Translations under genes and position numbers: made by a program
Shown here: positions 1 to 5,198 of the stretch, in pieces
Layout of the letters: each line of letters begins with the position of its first letter
How positions within the stretch are numbered: the first letter of the stretch is position 1
NCBI GenBank assembly: GCA_943324725.2
Contig: CALPMR020000161.1
Coordinates: 1-6,981, forward strand
Source: Bordetella parapertussis
GTDB taxonomy: Bacteria; Cyanobacteriota; Cyanobacteriia; PCC-6307; Cyanobiaceae
Direction: 5' to 3'
Length of the DNA stretch: 6,981 bases
The notes under the pieces: generated by a model
Told to the model about the DNA's origin: nothing
Databases searched by the model: none
The model's input: the letters and a program-made list of their open reading frames with translations, nothing else

Positions 1-1901
1 GCCGCCTCACCGCCCGCCTGACCCTGGTGGCCCTGGCTCTCTGCGCCAGCCTGGCATTGATTCAGGGGAGCCTCAGCGGCGACTGGCCCCGGGCCCTGCT
101 GGCGGCCCTGGCCCTGGCCCTGGCGGTGCTGCCCAATGAAATTCCTGTGGTGCTGAGCCTGTTCCTGGCCCTGGGTGCCCTGCGTCTGGCCCGTATCGGC
201 GTGCTGGCCCGCTGGCCGGCGGCGGTGGAGAGCCTCGGCAGTGCCACCGTGCTCGCCGTTGACAAGACCGGCACTCTGACCGAAAACCATATGGCGGTGC
301 AGGCGCTGCTGAGCTGGCCGCAGCGGGCCTCCTGGCAAGCGGGCGAGCTCTTGAGCGAACCGCTGCACCAGCTGCTGGAGCTGGCGGTGCTGGCCAGCCG
401 CGGCGATCCGGTCGACGCCATGGAGCGGGCGATCCAGCGGCTGGCGAGCGAGCAGCTTGAAGGCAGCGAACACCTGCATCCAGACTGGCCCCTGGAGCGC
501 GAATACCCCCTGCAAAGCGATCTGCTGGTGTTCTCCCGCCTCTGGAAGGACAGCGCGGGCAGCTGGTGTCTGGCCGCCAAGGGGGCTCCGGAGGCGATCG
601 TCGATCTCTGCCATCTGGGCGAAGGCGAGCGCCAGGAGCTGCTGGCCGCCGTCAGTGCCCTGGCCGGCCAGGGGCTGCGGGTGCTGGCGGTGGCCCGGGG
701 CCTCGATGGTGAAGCCCTCGCCGATGGCCATCACAGCCTCGCCGCCGAGGGGCCGCCGCAGCGGTTGCACGACGTGCCCTTTGCGCCGCTGGGTCTGATC
801 GGTCTGGCCGATCCGCTGCGGGCGGAGGTGCCCGCCGCGATTCGCGCCGCCCAGGGCGCCGGGGTTCGGGTGGTGATGATCACCGGGGATGGGCCGATCA
901 CCGCCCGTTCGATCGCTGATCAGGCCGGCCTGCCGCCGGGCCCGGTGCTCTGCGGCGACGTGCTGGAGGCGATGACGGCGGCCGAGCTGGCGGCAGCGAC
1001 CGAGCAGACCGATGTCTTCGCCCGGGTGATGCCGCAGCAGAAGCTGGCCCTGGTGCGCGCCCTGCAGCAGCGGGGTGAGGTGGTGGCGATGACCGGCGAT
1101 GGCGTCAATGACGCCCCGGCCCTCAAGGCCGCCGACATCGGTGTGGCCATGGGCCGCCGCGGCACGGCCGTGGCCCGCGAGGCCGCCGATCTGGTGCTGC
1201 TCGATGACACCTTCGCCGCCCTGGTGGCGGCCCTGGCCCTGGGCCGGCGGGTGGACAGCAATCTGCATCGGGCCCTGGGCTACACCCTGGCGATTCACCT
1301 GCCGATCGCCGGCCTCGGCCTGCTGCCCCTGTTGCTGCCCGGTCAGCCGCTGCTGCTGTTGCCGGTGCACATCGCCCTGCTGCATCTGGTGATCGATCCG
1401 GCCTGCACGCTGGTGTTCGAGGCTCTGCCGGCGGCCCCCGCCCTGATGCGGCTTCCACCGCGGCCGCCCGAGGCTCCCCTGTTCGGGCCCCAACTCTGGC
1501 GCCGGGCCGTGATCCAGGGGACGGCAGTGCTGCTGGTGGCTGGCGCCCTGCTGGCCTGGACGGGCCGACCCGACTGGGCGGCTGGAGCGGAGCTGACGGC
1601 GGCGGGCGCCAGGGTGGAGGTCCAGCGCAGCCTGGTGTTCGCCCTGTTGCTTTTGACCAGCGGCGGTCTGGTCTGGCTCAACGCCGAGCGGCGCAGTGCC
1701 CTGACGGCGGCAGGGGCTGGCATCGGCCTGGGCCTGTGGCTCCTGACGATCAGCCTGCCGGGGCTGCAGCGCCTGCTCGGCCTGGTGACGCTGCCGGCCT
1801 GGCTGAATCTGCTGGTGTTGCTGGTGAGCGGTCTGGGCCTGCTGCTGGCCGCGGCCGGCCCCGCCCTGCTGGGACGGGGTGAGGGTCCGGCTCAGGCCTG
1901 A
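1..1901 (+). CDS. P-type cation-transporting ATPase (P2-like), C-terminal part, 5' truncated
   Basis: Pump that uses ATP, through a phospho-aspartate intermediate, to move cations across the membrane. The reading frame is open to the window edge (first full codon at 3), so the start, the first helices and the actuator domain with its TGE loop are missing. Counting residues from the GTG at 27: the TM4 ion-site motif PNEIP is at about 36-40, the phosphorylation motif DKTGTLT has Asp79, TGDG is at 286-289, and the hinge GDGVNDAP starts at 357. Six hydrophobic segments follow (about 415-620), including IDPACTLVFE in TM6, so the protein has the ten-helix P2 layout. No CPC or heavy-metal (P1B) motif is seen. 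The TM4 and TM6 motifs suit the Ca2+/Mn2+/Na+-like bacterial P2 group, but the ion cannot be fixed from sequence. The stop lies 2 bases before the first fluoride-channel gene, suggesting one transcript. Confidence 0.93.
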   Translation, partial: RLTARLTLVALALCASLALIQGSLSGDWPRALLAALALALAVLPNEIPVVLSLFLALGALRLARIGVLARWPAAVESLGSATVLAVDKTGTLTENHMAVQALLSWPQRASWQAGELLSEPLHQLLELAVLASRGDPVDAMERAIQRLASEQLEGSEHLHPDWPLEREYPLQSDLLVFSRLWKDSAGSWCLAAKGAPEAIVDLCHLGEGERQELLAAVSALAGQGLRVLAVARGLDGEALADGHHSLAAEGPPQRLHDVPFAPLGLIGLADPLRAEVPAAIRAAQGAGVRVVMITGDGPITARSIADQAGLPPGPVLCGDVLEAMTAAELAAATEQTDVFARVMPQQKLALVRALQQRGEVVAMTGDGVNDAPALKAADIGVAMGRRGTAVAREAADLVLLDDTFAALVAALALGRRVDSNLHRALGYTLAIHLPIAGLGLLPLLLPGQPLLLLPVHIALLHLVIDPACTLVFEALPAAPALMRLPPRPPEAPLFGPQLWRRAVIQGTAVLLVAGALLAWTGRPDWAAGAELTAAGARVEVQRSLVFALLLLTSGGLVWLNAERRSALTAAGAGIGLGLWLLTISLPGLQRLLGLVTLPAWLNLLVLLVSGLGLLLAAAGPALLGRGEGPAQA

Positions 1902-1903
1902 GA

Positions 1904-2365
1904 ATGGCGCCAGCCCGGTCGCGGCCCTCGCCCCAGCCCCTGCCGATGTCGTTGCCTCTCGCCATGGTTACCGCCACCACACTCCACGGCGAGGCCGGTT
2001 CGGCCTATCTGGTCGGCCTCGGGGCCGTGCCCGGCGCCTGGTTGCGCTTCCGCATGGTGAACCACCTCGAGCCGATGCTGCCGCGGCGCCACTGGGGCAC
2101 CGTCGGCGTCAACCTGCTGGCCTGCTTCGTGCTCGGGCTGCTGGTCAGCCTGGAGACGAGCTGCGGTGAGGGTTCCCGCCGGCTGATGCTGCTGCTGGCC
2201 ACGGGCTTTCTGGGCAGTTTCAGCACCTTTTCCAGCTTCATCGCCGAACTGCATGCCGTGCTCAGGCAGCGCCGAGGCCTGGAGGCGCTGTGGCTGTTGG
2301 GCAGCTCCATCGGTGGCGGCCTGCTGGCGCTGGCCATCGGTCTGAGCCTGGGGGGCACGCCATGA
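1904..2365 (+). CDS. crcB: CrcB/FluC fluoride channel, first subunit of a pair
   Basis: Small four-helix membrane protein of the CrcB/FluC family. These form antiparallel dimers that let toxic fluoride leave the cytoplasm passively. Counting from the ATG at 1904 (153 residues), the family marks are visible in order: GAVPGAWLR in TM1 (Arg48), GTVGVN in TM2 (pore Asn70), GFLGSFSTFSSF in the broken TM3 (101-112, with both Phe-box residues, Phe109 and Phe112), and Ser135-xxx-Gly139 in TM4. The start is uncertain. 1904 follows the ATPase stop by 2 bases and would allow coupled translation, but it gives a longer N-terminus than usual. ATGs at 1946 (139 residues) or 1964 (133 residues) fit the usual family length better; none has a clear Shine-Dalgarno. 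The next gene is a second, diverged family member overlapping by 4 bases, which points to a heterodimer. Confidence 0.9.
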   Translation: MAPARSRPSPQPLPMSLPLAMVTATTLHGEAGSAYLVGLGAVPGAWLRFRMVNHLEPMLPRRHWGTVGVNLLACFVLGLLVSLETSCGEGSRRLMLLLATGFLGSFSTFSSFIAELHAVLRQRRGLEALWLLGSSIGGGLLALAIGLSLGGTP

Positions 2366-2778
2366 AGCGCCAGCAGCTGCAGCAGGAACTTCGCGACCTG
2401 GCCCTGGTGGCGGCGGGGGCGATTCCCGGCGCCCTGCTGCGCTGGCAGCTGGAGTTGCTGGGGCAGCAGGGCGGCCACAGTCTGCGCGGCGCGGCTGAAG
2501 CCGATCTGATCGCCAATCTGCTGGGCTGCCTGCTGATCGGCGCCCTGGTGGCTCAGCCGCCGCGCCGGGCCCGGCTGTTTCTCTGGGGCGGCATCGGCTT
2601 CTGCGGCTCGCTCACCACCTTCTGCTCCTGGATCCTGGAGCTGCATCGGGCCTGGCACCACGGCCAGGCCCTGGGTGCGCTGGCGCTGCTGCTGGTCAGC
2701 CTGGTGGCCGGCCTGCTGCTGACGGTGCTCGGCTATGAGCTGGCCCAGCGCTGCAGCAAGCCGGCCTCCGGATCCTGA
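2362..2778 (+). CDS. crcB: CrcB/FluC fluoride channel, second subunit of a pair
   Basis: Second FluC family protein, 138 residues. The ATG at 2362 overlaps the preceding TGA (ATGA), and a G-rich stretch about 10 bases upstream (GGGGGG) can serve as ribosome binding site, so this start is well supported; an in-frame GTG at 2290 lies inside the first channel gene and is not needed. Family marks: GAIPGALLR in TM1 (Arg27), ANLLG in TM2 (pore Asn52), GFCGSLTTFCSW in TM3 (79-90) and Ser113-xxx-Gly117 in TM4. The second Phe of the Phe box is replaced by Trp90, while the partner keeps both. FluC channels occur either as one gene making a dual-topology homodimer or as two adjacent genes making a heterodimer with opposite subunit orientation; the arrangement here fits the second. 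Function is very likely fluoride efflux with the neighbour. Confidence 0.9.
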   Translation: MKRQQLQQELRDLALVAAGAIPGALLRWQLELLGQQGGHSLRGAAEADLIANLLGCLLIGALVAQPPRRARLFLWGGIGFCGSLTTFCSWILELHRAWHHGQALGALALLLVSLVAGLLLTVLGYELAQRCSKPASGS

Positions 2779-2804
2779 AGTCCGGGCCCGATCGCAGATT
2801 CCGA

Positions 2805-2822
2805 CTCAATCTCGTCTCAATC
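2805..2822. repeat. Tandem heptamer CTCAATC in the leader of a small gene
   Basis: CTCAATC occurs at 2805-2811 and again at 2816-2822, so the two copies start 11 bases apart, about one helical turn. They lie in a pyrimidine-rich stretch between the second fluoride-channel gene and the small membrane protein gene. It could be a protein-binding site or chance; there is no matching known motif. Confidence 0.25.
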
Positions 2823-2884
2823 CCGCCTCCACCACACCTTCTGCCCGGCCCAGGCCACCATGGAGTGGTCGCAACGCTCCTGCC

Positions 2885-3103
2885 ATGCCCCTGATCGGCC
2901 TGTTGCTGGCCCTGGTGCTCACCGGGGTGCTGTTGAGCCGTTTGTTCGGCGCCGGGACGCCGGTTGCCCAGCCGAAGTCCCCGCTGTCCCCCAGCGCCGC
3001 GCCCGAACATCAGGCCCAGCGGGCCGCCGACGCCGCCTCCCAGGCCGATCGTCAGCGGCTCAACGACGCCATGAAGGCGCTGAATCCGGATGCCCGGCCC
3101 TGA
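2885..3103 (+). CDS. Small membrane-anchored protein of unknown function (72 aa)
   Basis: Not recognised as a named family. The ATG at 2885 starts a protein with one hydrophobic helix at residues 2-20, a Pro/Ser/Ala-rich linker (24-40) and a charged, probably helical tail (about 41-66, rich in Ala, Gln, Asp and Arg). This is the shape of a short bitopic protein or an uncleaved signal anchor with most of it on one side of the membrane. The frame is open further upstream (to a possible start at 2735), but that part overlaps the second channel gene and is Pro/Arg-rich shadow sequence, so the start before the hydrophobic segment is preferred. No good Shine-Dalgarno precedes it. It lies 106 bases after the channel gene and could be the tail of that operon. 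Its stop is 3 bases from the stop of the convergent TerB-like gene. Confidence 0.6.
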   Translation: MPLIGLLLALVLTGVLLSRLFGAGTPVAQPKSPLSPSAAPEHQAQRAADAASQADRQRLNDAMKALNPDARP

Positions 3104-3106
3104 CGC

Positions 3107-3529
3107 TCAGCCGAGCACATCGGCGTGCAGCAGATCCATCACGGTGAGCACCTGGCTGGTTTCCTCACTGGAAAGCTGGAGCGTGTTGGCCAGATTAGCC
3201 AGGATGTTCTGCTCATCGGCCTCCAAGGGACCATCGGAGCGCATGATTTCGGCAGCCACGGCGTAGGCGGTGGAACGCTGGGGCTGATCGAGGGCTTCGG
3301 CGGCCTCCACCATCAGATGCTGGGGCCCTTTGTGGCGCAATTCTGCCAGCAGGGTGTTCATCATCTGCACCATCTTTTCATCGCCGTAATCCTGAAACGG
3401 CAGCCGATAGTCCAGGGAGTGGCGCAGAGCACGGGAGCCGGCCATTGTCAGCGTGCCATCCCAGGAAACGGCAGCCAGGGCAATGGCTGCAAAGGCTGTG
3501 GCGGCATCCATTGAGACAGAGGTGATCAT
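3107..3529 (-). CDS. TerB-like (tellurite-resistance TerB family) protein
   Basis: Small all-helical soluble protein resembling the TerB family (140 residues from the ATG whose first base is 3529). TerB domains are two-fold repeats of helices with acidic DG...E motifs, thought to bind metal. Here the motifs are WDG at 23-25 after an Ala-rich helix, and SDGPLEADE at 98-106 before a helix ending near residue 117. A second ATG with first base 3511 (134 residues, MDAAT...) is as likely a start, since the recognisable domain begins right there. A longer frame reaching 3631 adds a Cys/Ser/His-rich stretch with no family likeness and is rejected. No other tellurite-resistance genes (terC, terD, terZ) are nearby, so a general stress or membrane-associated role is more likely than tellurite resistance itself. 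Assignment rests on motif recognition only. Confidence 0.7.
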   Translation of the reverse strand: MITSVSMDAATAFAAIALAAVSWDGTLTMAGSRALRHSLDYRLPFQDYGDEKMVQMMNTLLAELRHKGPQHLMVEAAEALDQPQRSTAYAVAAEIMRSDGPLEADEQNILANLANTLQLSSEETSQVLTVMDLLHADVLG

Positions 3530-3695
3530 GGATTGGGACGTTGAGGAACAGTGGACCCCGGTCTTCGAGTGGTGCTGCTGACCGGAAGTGGCCAGGGGAC
3601 AGGGAGGGCTGAGGCAACACCTGAGCCACATTCACCAACCAAAGCCAGCACGGCGCCATCGGCGGTAGCCGTTCACACCAGAATCGGGACCATAG

Positions 3696-3722
3696 GGATT
3701 CCTACCTAGGTATCTGGAATCC
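3696..3722. repeat. Nested inverted repeat around TACCTAGGTA
   Basis: GGATTCC (3696-3702) and GGAATCC (3716-3722) are perfect inverted copies. Between them sits the perfect 10-base palindrome TACCTAGGTA (3703-3712) and a 3-base spacer. The centre contains CTAG, a tetramer generally scarce in bacterial genomes. The layout suits a dimeric regulator site or a cruciform better than a terminator, since there is no T-run. It lies about 170 bases upstream of the TerB-like start on the minus strand. Confidence 0.45.
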
Positions 3723-4047
3723 ATCACAGCGCACGGCAGTCAGGGCCACTGGGCGCCTGACTGGTTTCCGGCCTCGGGGCCCCAGCCTGTGACATCCAGG
3801 ATCACTCTCCCTGTTCTGCTGGCGCCCTGCATGCCAGCTCCACAGACTTGCAGGGCAAGCCCGATCTGGCCAGCTGCGCCTGGCGCTGCCACTGGGGAGC
3901 TCCTGGTCAGGGCCATGCCGCGGCAACGATCCAACTCCCGTGGCGCCCCAGGCCTGGCAGGAGACAGGTGGAAATCAGCAGAACTGGTTGGCACGGTGTC
4001 ACCAGGATGCATGGTTTGCCATGGAGTCGATGCTGGACAAGCACCAT

Positions 4048-4097
4048 GTGCAAATTGCAACAAAATCGCCTATTGTTGAAACAATAATTGTTTGCAC
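4048..4097. repeat. AT-rich double inverted repeat (operator-like)
   Basis: An outer pair GTGCAAA (4048-4054) / TTTGCAC (4091-4097) encloses an inner pair TATTGTT (4071-4077) / AACAATA (4080-4086) with only 2 bases between its arms. The inner 16-base element is too tight for a normal hairpin loop and resembles an operator for a dimeric DNA-binding protein. It is the most AT-rich spot in the window and lies about 170-215 bases before the ATG at 4264. It does not match the NtcA (GTA-N8-TAC) or LexA (AGTAC-N4-GTACT) consensus known in cyanobacteria. Confidence 0.45.
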
Positions 4098-4103
4098 TAT
4101 CTG
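4076..4103 (+). promoter_or_regulatory. Possible sigma70-type promoter overlapping the inner palindrome
   Basis: TTGAAA (4076-4081) followed after 16 bases by TATCTG (4098-4103). The -35 is close to consensus but the -10 is weak (first three bases only). If real, it would give the membrane-protein gene at 4264 a leader of about 155 bases, and the palindrome at 4071-4086 would cover the -35, as in repression. Speculative. Confidence 0.2.
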
Positions 4104-4177
4104 GAGAAAAATTCAGTCAGGTTCCCGCACGCTGCTGGAAAATGATTGGGACAGGGTTTGTCAAGGGGGTTGCCACG

Positions 4178-4191
4178 TTGGCTGCAGCCAA
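4178..4191. repeat. Perfect 14-base palindrome TTGGCTGCAGCCAA
   Basis: A self-complementary sequence 73-86 bases upstream of the ATG at 4264. It has no spacer, so it is either a protein-binding site or chance; there is no T-run to make it a terminator. Confidence 0.35.
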
Positions 4192-4205
4192 GCCTTGAGT
4201 CAGGC

Positions 4206-4220
4206 GAGCCCATCGGGCTC
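4206..4220 (+). promoter_or_regulatory. Small GC-rich hairpin in the leader of the membrane-protein gene
   Basis: GAGCCC (4206-4211), loop ATC, GGGCTC (4215-4220) gives a 6-bp stem about 44 bases before the ATG at 4264. TTTT occurs only some 17 bases later, after a T/C-rich stretch, so it is not a standard terminator. It could be an element of the untranslated leader, but its function is unknown. Confidence 0.3.
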
Positions 4221-4263
4221 AGAATGGTCTGTTGCTCCTTTTCACTGCTGTCCCGAGCTCACC

Positions 4264-4725
4264 ATGCCCCCATTGATCGACCATGGCCTGCGATTGCGCC
4301 ATCTCTGGATCGCCTATCTGCTGGCCATGCTGTTTCACGTGGAACTGGGTCTGATGCCCCTGTTTCATGGCCAGTCAGCTCAGATCGAAAGTGCCATTGA
4401 ACCCGGCAGGCTTCTCCTTGTGTACTGGGGAATGCTGCTCTACTTTTTGATCCCGCTGGCCTGCCTGTTGCTGATCACCTATGCCGCCGGAGATGCTCAA
4501 CACTGTCGTCGTTGGCGTCCCTGGCGGCGTATCCATTTCTGGACCAGCATCGTCTACACAGTCACCAACGTGGTGCACCTGATCGCCGATATTGTGATCC
4601 CGGATTCCCGCGCCGACCAGGTTTTCCTGATGGCCTTCCTGCTGCTGATTGGCCTACTGATCAATCGTGAAGCCTGGTGCTGGTTCCTGCAGCCTGTGAC
4701 CCCGCCGGTAATCCCCACTTCATAA
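4264..4725 (+). CDS. Four-helix integral membrane protein of unknown function (153 aa)
   Basis: Not assigned to a named family. Hydrophobic helices lie at about residues 13-34, 49-74, 91-112 and 118-136, with the Arg/Trp-rich segment CRRWRPWRR (81-89) between the second and third and therefore probably cytoplasmic. Histidines lie in or at the edges of helices: His25 and His35 in FHVELGLMPLFHG, His91 at the start of helix 3, and His105 in VVHLIADIV. This pattern could bind heme or a metal, but it may be structural; no known motif decides it. The ATG at 4264 is chosen because it starts just before the first helix. The frame is open upstream to 3940, but that part has poor codon use, Cys/His-rich random-looking sequence and covers the palindromes. 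Codon use is less GC-biased than in the ATPase region. The next gene follows 53 bases after the stop. Confidence 0.7.
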   Translation: MPPLIDHGLRLRHLWIAYLLAMLFHVELGLMPLFHGQSAQIESAIEPGRLLLVYWGMLLYFLIPLACLLLITYAAGDAQHCRRWRPWRRIHFWTSIVYTVTNVVHLIADIVIPDSRADQVFLMAFLLLIGLLINREAWCWFLQPVTPPVIPTS

Positions 4726-4726
4726 C

Positions 4727-4756
4727 TTGGCAAACCTGCGATGCCGTCCCTAAATT
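4727..4756 (+). promoter_or_regulatory. Possible sigma70-type promoter
   Basis: TTGGCA (4727-4732; five of six -35 consensus bases) is followed after 18 bases by TAAATT (4751-4756; four of six -10 bases) inside the 53-base gap before the next gene. It would start a transcript around 4763, close to the ATG at 4779. Seen by eye only. Confidence 0.3.
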
Positions 4757-4778
4757 TCTTAATCATTGGGCTCTGCTG

Positions 4779-5198
4779 ATGGGGCGAACTGGCCGGCAGT
4801 CAGGTGGCATGCCACCGTCCCGCCAATCCTCCTGGCCGCCACCGGGAGTGGGGGCCCTGATCTATATCCTGATCAGCCTCGGTATCACAACCGCAACGTT
4901 CCTGATCGCCCTGCAGTTGCGTGGATCGATTTCCGAGTATTTCGGCGTCACTGTGGTCGAGAACCGCTGCACTGGTTCGGTGAACCGCTGGGCCAATCGC
5001 CGATTGGAAAGTTACCGCCAAGAGCTCGAAGCCGAGCGCCAGGCTGAAACGATACAAACCACCACGACCGGTAACGCGGCCACCAGTCTGATCAACTGGG
5101 TCGATCACCTGATCAGCGATCGCAAGATCGACAGACTGCGCCAGGAGATCATCAGGACGACCCTGCGCACCTCTCAATGCCGTCCGGTGTTCAAATGA
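4779..5198 (+). CDS. Single-span membrane protein of unknown function (139 aa)
   Basis: No family recognised. From the ATG at 4779: a short Gly/Ser/Pro-rich N-terminus, one clear transmembrane helix at about 24-46, then a soluble tail of about 90 residues. The tail has two charged, probably amphipathic helical stretches (about 67-90, with SYRQELEAERQAE, and 103-130, with SDRKIDRLRQEIIR) separated by a Thr-rich break (TTTT, 94-97). Basic residues follow the helix closely, so the tail is probably cytoplasmic and could mediate oligomerisation. An alternative ATG at 4809 (129 residues) is equally possible; neither has a convincing Shine-Dalgarno. A start at 4677 is rejected because it overlaps the preceding gene. 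The TGA overlaps the hydrolase ATG (ATGA at 5195-5198), so the two are probably translated together. The region contains the only GCGATCGC (HIP1) site in the window. Confidence 0.6.
   Translation: MGRTGRQSGGMPPSRQSSWPPPGVGALIYILISLGITTATFLIALQLRGSISEYFGVTVVENRCTGSVNRWANRRLESYRQELEAERQAETIQTTTTGNAATSLINWVDHLISDRKIDRLRQEIIRTTLRTSQCRPVFK
5116..5123. repeat. HIP1 palindrome GCGATCGC
   Basis: Exact match to the highly iterated palindrome abundant in many cyanobacterial genomes, here inside the single-span membrane protein gene. One copy in 7 kb is weak support for a cyanobacterial origin, since GC-rich DNA has some by chance. Confidence 0.5.

Larger units (their letters stand above)
3530..4263. 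other. Long intergenic region with inverted repeats, no convincing gene
   Basis: About 730 bases between the start of the TerB-like gene (minus) and the start of the membrane-protein gene (plus), so it must hold promoters for both. Open frames exist on both strands (for example 3789-4079 plus, 3740-4063 minus), but their codon use (AGG, GGA, GCA, CCA common) differs from neighbouring genes and no family is recognisable. GC falls sharply in places: 26 of 60 bases at 4081-4140 are G or C, against 42 of 60 at 1261-1320 in the ATPase gene. Several palindromes lie here and are listed separately. It could also be the remains of a decayed gene, or encode a small RNA. Confidence 0.6.

Noticed and set aside
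2005..2661. Long minus-strand open frame across both fluoride-channel genes
   Set aside because: It is antisense to two well-supported genes, Gln/Ala/Arg-rich, and typical of shadow frames in GC-rich DNA.
2779..2884. Fluoride riboswitch near the channel genes
   Set aside because: This gap lies after, not before, the channel genes, and the channel genes themselves have no leader within the window. Any such riboswitch would be upstream of the ATPase start, outside the window.
3530..3631. N-terminal extension of the TerB-like protein
   Set aside because: It adds Cys/Ser/His-rich sequence with no family similarity; the recognisable domain begins at the ATGs with first base 3529 or 3511.
3740..4063. 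Minus-strand frame of 107 codons in the intergenic region
   Set aside because: No recognisable domain, unusual composition, and it overlaps competing frames on the plus strand with no codon-bias support.
3789..4079. Plus-strand frame of 96 codons ending with CMVCHG, CANC and a final Cys, resembling a heme or zinc motif
   Set aside because: The codon use is unlike the neighbours, the rest of the translation is Pro/Ala/Arg-rich with no family pattern, and its end lies across the palindromes at 4048-4097. Probably chance; a conserved ortholog would revive it.
3940..4263. Upstream extension of the four-helix membrane protein (108 extra residues)
   Set aside because: The extra part is Cys/His/Ser-rich without pattern, lies over the AT-rich palindromes, and the hydrophobic protein begins naturally at the ATG at 4264.
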